From Parabacteroides johnsonii DSM 18315 (lineage in GTDB: Bacteria; Bacteroidota; Bacteroidia; Bacteroidales; Tannerellaceae), in NCBI RefSeq assembly GCF_025151045.1, contig NZ_CP102285.1, positions 1 to 64,000 on the forward strand: a stretch of DNA of 64,000 bases, written 5' to 3'. Every line of letters starts with the position of its first letter. Position 1 is the stretch's first letter. The notes below the pieces were generated by a model that was not told where the DNA came from, made no database searches, and saw nothing but the letters and a program-made list of their open reading frames with translations. Positions 1 to 9,446 of this stretch are shown in pieces. The translations under genes and the position numbers were made by a program.

Positions 1-1389
1 ATGCAGACTGAATATCAAACTTTGTGGAATAAATGCCTCGCAGTCATTAAGGACATTGTCCCTGAGGCCGCTTTTAACACATGGTTCAAGCCTATCATAC
101 CATTATCATACGAGGATAATAAATTTACGATTCAAGTACCCAGCCAGTTCTTTTACGAGTATCTGGAAGAGAAGTATGTGAACGTATTGAAAGTTACTTT
201 ATATCGTGTGATAGGACAGGGTACGATATTGAACTATCGTATCAAGGTCGTTGATAAGGTGAAAGAAGATGGCATGATTACTTTACCTACCGGTAATGAC
301 GCTCCCCGTACCGGTAAGAAAAGTGCGGATATCCCTTCGCTATTCGAGTCTAAAGCCCGTCAGGATTGGGATTCTCATTTGAACCCTAAATACAACTTCG
401 ACAATTATTTTGAAGGAACAAGCAATCGTCTGGTCCGTTCTTCGAGCGAGGCTATCGCACAGGAACCGGGAAAGACCTTTAACCCGATGTTTGTGTTCGG
501 GGCGTCCGGTGTGGGAAAAACACACTTATGCCATGCGATTGGTAACCGAATTCAGGAAATTCACCCGGAAAAGAAAGTGTTGTATATATCAGCCCATCTT
601 TTTACCGTACAATATACGGAAGCTATCCGGAAAAATACGACAAATGATTTCATGTATTTCTATCAGGGAGTGGATGTGTTGATTTTGGACGATATCCAAG
701 AACTGATCGGGAAAGATAAGACACAGAATACATTTTTCCATATATTCAATCACTTGCATTTACTGGGCAAGCAATTGATCCTGACTTCCGATAAAGCTCC
801 TGTCGATTTGCAGGGAATGGAGGAACGTTTGATCACCCGCTTGAAATGGGGGTTGACGGCAGAGCTGGATCGCCCGGATCTGGATTTACGCAAGAAAATC
901 CTGAAAAATAAGATCAGTCACGATGGTGTGGTGATTCCGGATGATGTGTTCAATTTTATTGCAAGCAATGTGACGGAGAATGTACGCGATGTGGAAGGTA
1001 TCGTTGCATCCTTACTGGCTTATTCTACGGCTTTCAACCGGATGATTGACCTGCCTTTGACTAAGCAGGTGGTGAGCCGTGTCGTGAAATTGGAAAAGAA
1101 GCAAGTGTCTGTGGAATCTATTCAGGATGTAGTCTGTAAATACTATAACCTGGAACTGGCCGCTATCCAGACCAACTCGCGCAAGCGGGAAATTGTGCAG
1201 GCACGTCAGGTTACGATGTACCTGGCGAAGAAGTATACCGACAGTTCTTTCTCTCATATCGGGAAGATCGTCGGAAAGCGTGACCATGCAACTGTTCTGC
1301 ATGCCTGCAAGACGGTAAGGGATCAGATCGAAACGAATAAATCTTTCCGTTCTTCGGTAGAAGAGATCGAGGCTTTGCTCAAAGCTTGA
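1..1389 (+). CDS. dnaA: Chromosomal replication initiator DnaA
   Basis: DnaA binds DnaA boxes at oriC, oligomerises with ATP and opens the duplex. The 462-residue reading shows the full family layout. There is an N-terminal DnaB/DiaA-contact domain (about 1-80) and a short linker. The AAA+ domain has Walker A GASGVGKTH near residue 167 and Walker B LILDDIQEL near 228. The C-terminal DNA-binding helix-turn-helix carries KRDHATVLHACKTV near 427. The ATG is base 1 of the window, so the promoter, any upstream DnaA boxes and possibly oriC are outside view. A hairpin-T-tract terminator follows. Length and motifs are normal. Confidence 0.98.
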   Translation: MQTEYQTLWNKCLAVIKDIVPEAAFNTWFKPIIPLSYEDNKFTIQVPSQFFYEYLEEKYVNVLKVTLYRVIGQGTILNYRIKVVDKVKEDGMITLPTGNDAPRTGKKSADIPSLFESKARQDWDSHLNPKYNFDNYFEGTSNRLVRSSSEAIAQEPGKTFNPMFVFGASGVGKTHLCHAIGNRIQEIHPEKKVLYISAHLFTVQYTEAIRKNTTNDFMYFYQGVDVLILDDIQELIGKDKTQNTFFHIFNHLHLLGKQLILTSDKAPVDLQGMEERLITRLKWGLTAELDRPDLDLRKKILKNKISHDGVVIPDDVFNFIASNVTENVRDVEGIVASLLAYSTAFNRMIDLPLTKQVVSRVVKLEKKQVSVESIQDVVCKYYNLELAAIQTNSRKREIVQARQVTMYLAKKYTDSSFSHIGKIVGKRDHATVLHACKTVRDQIETNKSFRSSVEEIEALLKA

Positions 1390-1409
1390 TTTAATGAGAT
1401 ATTTATATG

Positions 1410-1442
1410 AAAGGATACGCCTCAGGGTTGTGTCCTTTTTCT
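1410..1442 (+). terminator. Rho-independent terminator after dnaA
   Basis: A 9-bp stem (AAAGGATAC pairing with GTGTCCTTT, one G-U pair) has an 11-nt loop and runs straight into a T-tract. It lies 20 bases after the dnaA stop. Confidence 0.8.
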
Positions 1443-1615
1443 GTTTTTGGAAAACCATGTTGTGTGATCGGTTTTCTTTTTGGAAAACTTTTTAAACTAA
1501 AAGAATGGATAAGCTGTTGATAAATAACATGGTTTATTTGTGAAAAGGGAAACTTGTCAACAATGTATATTTTCTTTGTTGAATAATTTGGCTAATCCGT
1601 AAACTATGCTTAAAC
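1443..1615. other. dnaA-nrdJ spacer; one DnaA-box-like 9-mer
   Basis: A+T-rich spacer. TGTTGATAA at 1515-1523 is the complement of TTATCAACA, one base from the classical DnaA box TTATCCACA. A single box is not enough to call an origin. No cobalamin riboswitch signature was recognised although the next gene is a B12-dependent enzyme. The nrdJ promoter should be here but no convincing TAnnTTTG box was found. Confidence 0.4.
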
Positions 1616-1642
1616 TTGCACATCATTAAACTTAAAACAATC

Positions 1643-4186
1643 GTGAATCGTAAAACTTACACCTTCGATGAAGCCTTTAAAGCTTCACTGGACTACTTTA
1701 CCGGCGACGAATTGGCCGCAAAAGTATGGGTAAATAAGTATGCCTTGAAGGATGCATTCGGGAATATCTATGAGGAGTCTCCTGTAGATATGCATCATCG
1801 TTTGGCAAGTGAAATTGCCCGTGTAGAAAAGAAGTATCCTAACCCGTTGTCGGAGGAGGAACTTTTTAACCTGTTTGATCATTTCCGTTACATCGTGCCG
1901 CAAGGAAGCCCGATGACGGGAATTGGCAATGATTTTCAAATTGCCTCACTCTCTAACTGTTTTGTAATCGGATTGGATGGAGATGCCGATTCATATGGTG
2001 CGATTATTCGAATTGATGAGGAACAAGTGCAGTTGATGAAACGTCGTGGCGGTGTTGGTCACGATTTATCACATATTCGTCCGAAAGGATCTCCTGTTAA
2101 GAACTCGGCGTTGACATCGACCGGATTGGTTCCTTTTATGGAACGTTACTCAAATTCAACCCGCGAAGTGGCCCAGGATGGCCGTCGTGGTGCCTTGATG
2201 CTTAGTGTTTCTATCAAGCATCCGGATTCAGAATCGTTTATCGATGCCAAGATGACGGAAGGAAAGGTAACAGGGGCTAACGTCTCTGTGAAGATCGATG
2301 ACGAATTTATGCAGGCCGTAGTCAACGGAACTCCTTATAAACAACAATATCCGATCGATTCATCGGAACCCACAAATGTGAAGGAAATCAATGCGGCCGA
2401 ACTTTGGAAGAAAATCATTCATAATGCATGGAAGTCGGCTGAACCAGGCGTGCTTTTCTGGGATACGATCTTGAAAGAGTCTGTTCCCGATTCGTATGCA
2501 GATCTCGGATTCCGTACGGTTTCAACCAACCCTTGCGGTGAGATTCCTCTGTGTCCGTATGATAGCTGCCGCCTGTTGGCGATCAACTTATATTCGTATG
2601 TTGTCAATCCTTTCACAAAAGAGGCTTATTTCGACTTTGACCTGTTCCGGAAGCATGTTATCTTGGCACAACGCATCATGGACGATATCATCGACCTGGA
2701 ATCAGAAAAGATTGAAAAGATCCTGGAGAAGATCGATACCGATCCTGAATCATTGGAAGTGAAACAGAGCGAACGTCATCTGTGGGAGAAGATCCAGAAA
2801 AAGACTTTGCAGGGACGTCGTACCGGTGTGGGCATCACTGCCGAAGGCGATATGATTGCCGCCTTAGGATTACGCTACGGCACGGAAGAAGCGACGGTAT
2901 TTGCAGAGAAGGTTCAGAAAATGCTGGCACTGGCGGCCTATCGTTCTTCTGTGGAGATGGCCAAAGAACGTGGTGCATTCGATATCTATGATGCAAAGCG
3001 TGAAGAGAAGAATCCGTTTATTAACCGTCTGCGTGAAGCAGATCCGGAGCTGTATGACGACATGGTGAAATACGGCCGTCGTAATATCGCTTGTCTGACA
3101 ATCGCACCGACCGGAACGACCAGTTTGATGACACAGACTACTTCGGGTATCGAACCGGTATTCCTGCCCGTATACCGCCGCCGCCGTAAGGTGAACCCGA
3201 ACGATGCGGAAGCTCGTGTCGACTTTGTAGACGAAACGGGTGACGCATTCGAAGAATATATCGTATTCCATCATAAATTCGTAACCTGGATGTTGGCTAA
3301 CGGCTTCTCTGCTTCCAAGAAATATACACAGGAAGAAGTGGAAGAATTGGTTGCTAAGTCTCCTTACTATAAAGCAACGTCAAACGATGTAGATTGGTTG
3401 CAGAAAGTCCGTATGCAGGGACGTATCCAGAAGTGGGTGGACCACTCCATCAGCGTGACAATCAACCTGCCGGCTGATGTGACGGAAGATCTTGTGAACT
3501 CCCTGTATGTGGAAGCCTGGAGGTGTGGTTGCAAGGGCTGTACGGTTTACCGTGACGGTTCCCGTTCAGGTGTATTGTTGTCTACGGATAACAAGAAGAA
3601 GAAAAAAGAGGATTGCAATTGTATGCAGCCGCCAGTTATCGTAGCTACCCGTCCGCGCGAATTGGAAGCTGATGTGGTGAAGTTCCAGAACAACCGTGAG
3701 AAGTGGATCGCGTTTGTCGGTTTGCTGAATGGTCGCCCGTATGAAATCTTTACCGGTCTTGCCGATGACGAAGAGGGTATCATGTTGCCAAAGAACGTGT
3801 CGAAAGGTAGTATTATCAAGAGTTATGATGAGGACGGTCAGAAGCATTACGACTTCCAGTTCAAAAATAAGCGTGGTTACAAGATGACGATCGAAGGCCT
3901 GGATGGTAAGTTTGATCCAGAGTTTTGGAACTATGCTAAGCTGATCTCTGGTGTCTTGCGCTACGGTATGCCGATCGACCAGGTGATCAAGTTGGTTCAA
4001 GGCATGGAGTTGAATAACGAATCTATCAACACCTGGAAGAACGGTGTGGAACGCGCTTTGAAGAAATATTTGCCGAACGGTACGGAGGCAAAAGGGCAGA
4101 AATGTCCGAATTGTGGACATGAAACACTGGTCTACCAGGAAGGCTGTCTGATCTGTACTAATTGTGGCGCTTCAAGATGCGGATGA
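1643..4186 (+). CDS. nrdJ: Adenosylcobalamin-dependent (class II) ribonucleotide reductase
   Basis: Reduces ribonucleotides to deoxyribonucleotides using an adenosylcobalamin radical. The active-site finger loop NPCGEIPL (radical Asn, Cys, Glu) is near residue 296 counted from this start. The phosphate-binding CLTIAPTGTTSLM lies near 485. The C-terminus has four zinc-ribbon-like cysteines (CPNCGHE...CLICTNCG) and ends in SRCG, typical of the vitamin B12-dependent family. The frame is open from a TTG at 1616. I prefer GTG 1643 because the conserved N-terminus (NRKTYTFDEAFKASLDYF) begins there; the upstream residues look like spacer. There is no class I or III nrd gene nearby. B12 dependence without a visible riboswitch is notable. 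Confidence 0.92.
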   Translation: MNRKTYTFDEAFKASLDYFTGDELAAKVWVNKYALKDAFGNIYEESPVDMHHRLASEIARVEKKYPNPLSEEELFNLFDHFRYIVPQGSPMTGIGNDFQIASLSNCFVIGLDGDADSYGAIIRIDEEQVQLMKRRGGVGHDLSHIRPKGSPVKNSALTSTGLVPFMERYSNSTREVAQDGRRGALMLSVSIKHPDSESFIDAKMTEGKVTGANVSVKIDDEFMQAVVNGTPYKQQYPIDSSEPTNVKEINAAELWKKIIHNAWKSAEPGVLFWDTILKESVPDSYADLGFRTVSTNPCGEIPLCPYDSCRLLAINLYSYVVNPFTKEAYFDFDLFRKHVILAQRIMDDIIDLESEKIEKILEKIDTDPESLEVKQSERHLWEKIQKKTLQGRRTGVGITAEGDMIAALGLRYGTEEATVFAEKVQKMLALAAYRSSVEMAKERGAFDIYDAKREEKNPFINRLREADPELYDDMVKYGRRNIACLTIAPTGTTSLMTQTTSGIEPVFLPVYRRRRKVNPNDAEARVDFVDETGDAFEEYIVFHHKFVTWMLANGFSASKKYTQEEVEELVAKSPYYKATSNDVDWLQKVRMQGRIQKWVDHSISVTINLPADVTEDLVNSLYVEAWRCGCKGCTVYRDGSRSGVLLSTDNKKKKKEDCNCMQPPVIVATRPRELEADVVKFQNNREKWIAFVGLLNGRPYEIFTGLADDEEGIMLPKNVSKGSIIKSYDEDGQKHYDFQFKNKRGYKMTIEGLDGKFDPEFWNYAKLISGVLRYGMPIDQVIKLVQGMELNNESINTWKNGVERALKKYLPNGTEAKGQKCPNCGHETLVYQEGCLICTNCGASRCG

Positions 4187-4191
4187 AAAAA

Positions 4192-4268
4192 TTTATGATG
4201 TATGATTTATGATTTATCGTTGACGCGTACATCATAAATCAAAAATCATAAATCATAAATCATAAATA
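4192..4268. repeat. A+T-rich inverted/direct repeat of ATCATAA units
   Basis: The left arm (4192-4217) is built of TGATTTA units. The right arm (4230-4267) has at least four ATCATAA units and is largely complementary to it. This may fold as a terminator for nrdJ, and it abuts the malQ start. Such simple ATGATTTATG repeats are common between genes in Bacteroidales. Confidence 0.6.
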
Positions 4269-4279
4269 TAAAAGATACC

Positions 4280-6964
4280 ATGAAAGTCACCTTTAATATC
4301 AACTTCCATACCGTTTGGGGGCAGAAGTTATGTGTTGTAGGGTCGATTCCTGAGCTGGGTTCCTGGGAGCCGGCTTTGGCAAAAGAAATGAGTTATAAGG
4401 GGGATGGAAACTGGCAGCTTGAGTTGGAAGTGACCTCCCCTGTCAAGGATATAGAATACAGATATTTCCTGAGTGTAAACGATAGGCAGATATTCGAGGA
4501 ATGGGAAAAGAACCATCAGGTATTCTTTATCGGTCAGGCAGATCAATATACGTTATATGATTATTGGCAGGTTCGTCCTGCCAATCTGGCCTTTTATTCC
4601 TCTGCATTTACTAAAAGTCTGTTTGCACATCCGTGTAATACGCATGAACGGGTGGTAAAGAGCGGTAAGAGGCTTACGATCAAGATATCTGTCCCGCGTG
4701 TCGAAAAGAACCAGCGCGTGGCTATCACCGGCAATCAGGAGTGCCTGGGTAATTGGCATCCTGATAAAGCGTTGATATTGAGCTGCGACACCTTTCCTGT
4801 CTGGCATATAGATTTGGATGCGGGTGAGATTACCTACCCGTTGGAATATAAGTTTCTGATCTGCGATGATCAGCAACAACCTTTATATTGGGAAGAAGAT
4901 GAGAACCGTGTCTTGAATCTGCCTCCGCAACAGGTGGGAGAGACGGCGATCGTTTCGGGTCTTTATTTTCGTGATAATTTGCCTTTGTGGCGGTGTGCCG
5001 GTTCGGTGATTCCGGTCTTTTCTTTACGTTCGGAAAAGAGCTTCGGAGTCGGCGACCTGGGGGATTTGCGCATCTTGGTGGATTGGGTCAGAAAAACGCG
5101 CCAACGTATTATCCAGGTACTTCCTATGAATGATACGACGACGACGCATACCCGTACCGATTCGTATCCTTATAGCGCTATTTCAATTTATGCTCTTCAT
5201 CCGATGTATATCAGCTTGCCCGATCTGGGAGAATTGGCCGATTCGGAAAAGGCAGCCTTTTTTGCCCGGAAACAGGCAGAGTTGAATGGCTTGGATGCCG
5301 TCGATTACGAGCAGGTGGTTCGATATAAACTGGAATATTGCCGGGAATACTTCAGGCAGGAGGGGAAAGCTATTTTGTCCACTCCCGAATATCAGGAGTT
5401 TTTCGCACAGAACGAGTCCTGGCTGATGCCCTATGCCGCCTATTGTTACCTGCGTGACACGTACCGGACTTCCGACTTTACACAATGGAAAGAAAACTCC
5501 GTATTCGACAAGAATAACATCCGTGAACTTTGTTCCGTGGAGGGCAAGGCATATCCGGAAATATCGTTCCTGTATTTCTTGCAATATATCTTGCATACGC
5601 AGTTTAAGGGTGTTTCCGATTATGCCCGCAAGAACGGGATCGTGTTGAAAGGCGATTTGCCTATAGGGGTGAACCGTACGAGTGTCGAGGCATGGATGGA
5701 ACCGAAATACTTCAATATGGATGGCCAGGCTGGTGCTCCGCCCGACGATTTCTCCGTAAACGGTCAGAACTGGGGATTCCCGACTTATAATTGGGATACG
5801 ATGGAGAAAGATAATTTTTCTTGGTGGAGGAAACGTTTCGGCAAGCTGGAAGACTATTTCGATTGCTTCCGTATCGATCATATCTTAGGCTTTTTCCGTA
5901 TCTGGGAAGTGCCGTTGGATTATGTTCAGGGACTTTGCGGACATTTCAACCCCGCTTTGCCACTTACCCCGAATGAAATCGAACAGTATGGCTTGGGTTT
6001 TGATGAAGCCCGCTTGACTACTCCGCATATCAACCGTGAGTTTTTGCCTGAATTGTTTGGTGACCGGACGGAAGAGGTGATAGGTACGTTCTTGGCCCAG
6101 TCGTCATCACGGCATTTTGTGTTGAAACCTTATTGTGATACGCAACGCAAGGTGGAAGCTCTGTTTGCCGGAAAGACGGACGAGGTATCCCTTCGGATAA
6201 AGAAAGGACTGTTTGCCATCGCCAATGAAGTGCTGTTCCTGCGCGATCCGCGTGAACCGGATAAGTTCCACCCTCGCATTTCGGCCAACCAGTCCTATTT
6301 GTATCGCGAGTTGAGCGCTTCCGACCGATATGCTTTCGACCAACTATATTGGAATTTTTTCTATCACCGTCATAACGAATTCTGGAAGGCGCAAGCCTTT
6401 AACCGCCTGACCCCGTTGGTTGGTAGCACGGACATGCTAGTGTGCGGCGAAGATTTGGGGATGATTCCGGAATCCGTTCCCGATGTGATGAACAAGTTGC
6501 AGATATTCAGCCTGGAAATAGAACGTATGCCCAAGACTCCGCAACGCGAATTCTCGGATTTGTATAACCTGCCTTATCATTCGGTTTGTACGACATCCAC
6601 CCACGATATGACACCGCTTCGTAGCTGGTGGAAAGAGGACCGTGCCAAGATACAGCGTTATTATAACAATGTGCTGGGGCATACCGGTGATGCTCCGGAA
6701 GAATGTACGGCAGATTTGGCGACACAGATCGTTTCCAACCATCTGGCAACCACCTCGATGCTGACCATTATCCCTATGCAGGACTGGTTTGCAATGGACG
6801 ACTCCGTCAAGCGGAAAGACTACGAAGCGGAACGCATCAATGTCCCGTCCGATTCAAACCACTACTGGCGCTACAGGATGCACATCACGTTGGAGAAACT
6901 GATCGAGGCAGATAGTCTGAATAACAAGATTACGGAACTGATTAAGGGTTCAGGAAGAAAATAG
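4280..6964 (+). CDS. malQ: 4-alpha-glucanotransferase (amylomaltase, GH77) with two N-terminal CBM20-like domains
   Basis: Transfers alpha-1,4-glucan segments between maltodextrins, working on cytoplasmic glycogen or malto-oligosaccharide. The 894 residues are longer than the usual 500-700 of plain MalQ. Two starch-binding CBM20-like modules (about 1-110 and 125-235) precede the GH77 barrel, as in plant DPE2 and other Bacteroidetes enzymes. Catalytic landmarks are the nucleophile Asp in FRIDHILGF (near 529), the acid/base Glu in CGEDLGMIP (near 721) and the third acidic residue in STHDMTPLR (near 772). No signal peptide is visible. A terminator follows. Confidence 0.95.
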   Translation: MKVTFNINFHTVWGQKLCVVGSIPELGSWEPALAKEMSYKGDGNWQLELEVTSPVKDIEYRYFLSVNDRQIFEEWEKNHQVFFIGQADQYTLYDYWQVRPANLAFYSSAFTKSLFAHPCNTHERVVKSGKRLTIKISVPRVEKNQRVAITGNQECLGNWHPDKALILSCDTFPVWHIDLDAGEITYPLEYKFLICDDQQQPLYWEEDENRVLNLPPQQVGETAIVSGLYFRDNLPLWRCAGSVIPVFSLRSEKSFGVGDLGDLRILVDWVRKTRQRIIQVLPMNDTTTTHTRTDSYPYSAISIYALHPMYISLPDLGELADSEKAAFFARKQAELNGLDAVDYEQVVRYKLEYCREYFRQEGKAILSTPEYQEFFAQNESWLMPYAAYCYLRDTYRTSDFTQWKENSVFDKNNIRELCSVEGKAYPEISFLYFLQYILHTQFKGVSDYARKNGIVLKGDLPIGVNRTSVEAWMEPKYFNMDGQAGAPPDDFSVNGQNWGFPTYNWDTMEKDNFSWWRKRFGKLEDYFDCFRIDHILGFFRIWEVPLDYVQGLCGHFNPALPLTPNEIEQYGLGFDEARLTTPHINREFLPELFGDRTEEVIGTFLAQSSSRHFVLKPYCDTQRKVEALFAGKTDEVSLRIKKGLFAIANEVLFLRDPREPDKFHPRISANQSYLYRELSASDRYAFDQLYWNFFYHRHNEFWKAQAFNRLTPLVGSTDMLVCGEDLGMIPESVPDVMNKLQIFSLEIERMPKTPQREFSDLYNLPYHSVCTTSTHDMTPLRSWWKEDRAKIQRYYNNVLGHTGDAPEECTADLATQIVSNHLATTSMLTIIPMQDWFAMDDSVKRKDYEAERINVPSDSNHYWRYRMHITLEKLIEADSLNNKITELIKGSGRK

Positions 6965-6987
6965 GCAATCTGCCGTTATATATCTGT

Positions 6988-7046
6988 GGAGGGGCACACT
7001 ATTTTCTGAAAAAATAGAGAAATAGAGTGCTCCTCTGTTGTTTTTT
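6988..7046 (+). terminator. Hairpin terminator after malQ
   Basis: GAGGGGCACACTATTT and AAATAGAGTGCTCCTC form a 16-bp stem with two mismatches. TGTTGTTTTTT follows. It lies about 25 bases after the malQ stop. Confidence 0.75.
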
Positions 7047-7108
7047 ATATATATTTGTCTCATTGCAAGGTATAAAGGTAGGTTTAAACGAAAAAAGTAT
7101 CCGTAGCT

Positions 7109-7159
7109 CCCTTCATATATGAAGGGGATAGCCGGCTTTTTTTGAGGCGCCGGCTATCC
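7109..7159. other. Perfect 18-bp palindrome followed by an 11-bp hairpin
   Basis: 7109-7126 (CCCTTCATATATGAAGGG) is a perfect palindrome. It shares its last base with a second inverted repeat, GGATAGCCGGC (7126-7136) and GCCGGCTATCC (7149-7159). The 12-nt loop of the second hairpin contains a T run. The pair lies about 80 bases upstream of the GLUG protein. It could be a second terminator or an operator; the sequence does not decide. Confidence 0.6.
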
Positions 7160-7237
7160 ATTCCTTAATTATAATGTGTACGGAAGAAATATATAATTGG
7201 TACAAACCGAATATTACTAATTTAAACTTTATAATAT

Positions 7238-8491
7238 ATGATGAACAAACTTTACTTTTATTGTTTTGCCTTATTTATGGTGCCGACTTTTTCGGCCTTC
7301 GGGCAAACTCAACCCTCGCAGGACGAGAATGGGTATTATTTGATAGAGAATGCGGAACATCTGAGATGGTTTCGGGACCAGGTGAATGCTTCCGAGCACA
7401 AACAAGTGGACACTAATGGTGACGGTCAGATCAACATGGATGACGAAACGATTGTCCGGCTCAACGCCAAACTGATGGCCGACATCGATCTCGGTGGCGA
7501 ATCTTGGACGCCGATCGGTGAGTATAACAATGGTGAGGAGCCTGATGAAATCCGTTTTGGAGGCTACTTCGATGGGCAGGGACATGTCATCAAGGGACTG
7601 AACGTCCAGCCGATCGACGGGAGGCAGTCGTACGGGCTGTTCGGCTATGTCGCTTGGGGTGTGGTGAAGAACCTCGGTATAGTCGGTGGCACGGTCACCT
7701 CCAAAGCCGATGACGGGCAGGAATATACCGGTGCCATCAGCGGGATGCTCAGCTACGGGCGCATTGAGAACTGCTTTAGCACCGCTACTGTCACTGGGAC
7801 GGAAGAAGGAAGCATCGGTGGACTGACCGGTGGTATGCGCAAGATCAGTAGCGTCTCGAACAGCTATAACGCCGGGACGGTTATTGATCCGGCGGGTATG
7901 GCAGGTGGCATCACCGGATATATTGGTAGCGATGCGAGCGTCTATAACTGCTACAATATGGGCAAAGTGACCGGTGGCGCGATTTCGGGTGAAGATTATA
8001 GTGAAAGCCTCCTCCGCTCTGGAGAGGAAGAGCCGCTCCCCATTATCGACTGCTATTATCTGGAAGGTACTGGTTCCGGTATGCTTGCTAAGGCTCTATC
8101 GGCTGCTGACTTCGTGACTACCATCAACGAGAAGCTCTTCACCAACCCGAATAATGGCGAAGACTTTCCTTGGGACGGCAAGGCGAACCTCGCGGACGAT
8201 AAGTTGTCTGTTCCGACATTCGATAGTAGTTCGGCCGTGGAAGTCTCTCTCGGCGATGATCCGACGACTACGGAAACCATAGTGACGGGAGAAAACCGCA
8301 TACAGGCGATCGATGGGCGTATCTGTATCACGACATCCGAATCGATGAAAGTACGCGTAGTCAATATTGCTGGGCAGACGGTTCGCTCCGCTTGTCTATC
8401 GGATGGCTATAGCGAAATAACCGGCCTGTCTGAGGGCATCTATATTGTTGTCTTGGAAGATGGGACATGTGTGAAAGTTTTGTTGCGCTAA
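7238..8491 (+). CDS. Secreted GLUG-motif protein with a C-terminal sorting-like domain
   Basis: 417 residues, function unknown. A type I signal peptide (about 1-23, ending FSAFGQ) indicates export. A segment near residue 58 (DTNGDGQINMDDE) looks like a dockerin/EF-hand calcium loop. Residues about 108-250 carry glycine-rich GLUG-type beta-helix repeats (GGYFDGQGHVIKGL, YGLFGYV, GGLTGGM, GGITGYI), found in bacterial adhesins and surface proteins. The last 75 residues (VRVVNIAGQTV...GIYIVVLEDG...KVLLR) resemble the beta-sandwich sorting domain used by the type IX secretion system. It is probably a surface or secreted adhesin-like protein. ATG 7241 is an alternative start. Confidence 0.75.
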   Translation: MMNKLYFYCFALFMVPTFSAFGQTQPSQDENGYYLIENAEHLRWFRDQVNASEHKQVDTNGDGQINMDDETIVRLNAKLMADIDLGGESWTPIGEYNNGEEPDEIRFGGYFDGQGHVIKGLNVQPIDGRQSYGLFGYVAWGVVKNLGIVGGTVTSKADDGQEYTGAISGMLSYGRIENCFSTATVTGTEEGSIGGLTGGMRKISSVSNSYNAGTVIDPAGMAGGITGYIGSDASVYNCYNMGKVTGGAISGEDYSESLLRSGEEEPLPIIDCYYLEGTGSGMLAKALSAADFVTTINEKLFTNPNNGEDFPWDGKANLADDKLSVPTFDSSSAVEVSLGDDPTTTETIVTGENRIQAIDGRICITTSESMKVRVVNIAGQTVRSACLSDGYSEITGLSEGIYIVVLEDGTCVKVLLR

Positions 8492-8514
8492 GAGGGATTG
8501 TCCGGATATAAAAT

Positions 8515-8566
8515 AAAAAGCCATAGAGTTGTGGAGAGGAAAACTCCCTACTTCTGTGGCTTTATT
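8515..8566. terminator. Bidirectional terminator between convergent genes
   Basis: AAAGCCATAGA pairs with TCTGTGGCTTT (one wobble) around an inner GGAG/CTCC hairpin. It is flanked by A-rich DNA on the left and TTTATTT on the right. It sits between the plus-strand GLUG gene and the minus-strand bactofilin. Confidence 0.75.
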
Positions 8567-8591
8567 TATGTATTGGAAAAAGAAATTGTCG

Positions 8592-8948
8592 TTATTTTTC
8601 CCCTGACATCTTGCAAACCCCGTTGAAGCGGGCATTCGGTTCGATTTCCAGCGTTTGGGCGAATATATCGCCTTTGATGACGGCGGTCGCTTTTAGGACA
8701 AGTTTGGCACTGACGTGTATGGAACCTTCCACTTCTCCCAATATTTCGGCATTTGCAGAAACGATGTTTCCTGTGACATTCCCTTTCGGGCCGATCACGA
8801 TTTTACCGTTGCAACTCACATTTCCTTCTATTTTTCCATCCAGTCGGAAGTCTGTTTCCGTCACGATGTCGCCTTTTACGGTTGTGCCGGCGGCGAGGGT
8901 ATTATGCAGGCCGCCATTCGTGTTTTCTTCTTTTTGCTTTATTCCCAT
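8592..8948 (-). CDS. Bactofilin-family polymer-forming cytoskeletal protein
   Basis: Bactofilins form non-polar filaments that scaffold envelope enzymes. The 118-residue reading shows the short right-handed beta-helix of the family, with repeating hydrophobic-glycine rungs (GTTVKGDI, GKIEGNV, GPKGNVTGNI, GEVEGSIHVS, AVIKGDI). The frame extends upstream to 8981. I place the start at MGIKQKEENTNGG (8948), matching the usual N-terminus of Bacteroidales homologues; ATG 8951 is adjacent. It is a stand-alone gene divergent from folB. Bactofilins often sit beside an M23 peptidase, but none is here. Confidence 0.88.
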   Translation of the reverse strand: MGIKQKEENTNGGLHNTLAAGTTVKGDIVTETDFRLDGKIEGNVSCNGKIVIGPKGNVTGNIVSANAEILGEVEGSIHVSAKLVLKATAVIKGDIFAQTLEIEPNARFNGVCKMSGEK

Positions 8949-9083
8949 CATGTTTCGTATTGTTTGTTGAGGGGGTGTCAAATATCGGTATTCATGGGAC
9001 TCACCCTCGTATATCGCAAATATAAGACTATTTTTTTGCAGAAAGGTTTACTTTATTTACATTTACAGATAAAATAACGAATT

Positions 9084-9446
9084 ATGACAACAAGAATAGA
9101 ACTGAAGGAAATGAGATTCTATGCCTATCACGGTGTAATGCCGCAGGAAACAAAGGTAGGGAACAATTTTGTTGTGAACCTGATCCTTACGGCACCTTTG
9201 GAACAGGCCGTAAGAAGTGATGAACTGGACGATACGATCAACTATGCCGCTGTTTATGAGGTTGTAAAAGAACAGATGGATATCCCTTCCAAACTGATCG
9301 AGCATGTGGCAGGACGGATTTTGTATGTCCTGAAGGAGCGTTTTCCCCAGCTGGCAGCTATCGAGTTAAAACTCTCCAAACTGAACCCGCCTTTTGGAGG
9401 CGATATTCATAGCGCTTCGATCATTCTTGACGAGACTTACCCTTGA
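9084..9446 (+). CDS. folB: Dihydroneopterin aldolase
   Basis: Converts 7,8-dihydroneopterin to 6-hydroxymethyl-dihydropterin and glycolaldehyde in folate synthesis. The 120 residues match the family length. Landmarks are the N-terminal ELKEMRFYAYHGVMPQE with the conserved Tyr-His-Gly, the central DDTINYAAVYEVVKEQM and the C-terminal LSKLNPPFGGDIHSASI. It stands alone, divergent from the bactofilin gene, with no other folate genes beside it. Confidence 0.95.
   Translation: MTTRIELKEMRFYAYHGVMPQETKVGNNFVVNLILTAPLEQAVRSDELDDTINYAAVYEVVKEQMDIPSKLIEHVAGRILYVLKERFPQLAAIELKLSKLNPPFGGDIHSASIILDETYP

Noticed and set aside
1443-1615. oriC
   Set aside because: Only one weak DnaA-box-like 9-mer; no cluster and no unwinding element pattern.
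1443-1642. Cobalamin riboswitch in front of the B12-dependent reductase
   Set aside because: No B12-box-like or conserved riboswitch core is visible, and the spacer is too short and A+T-rich.
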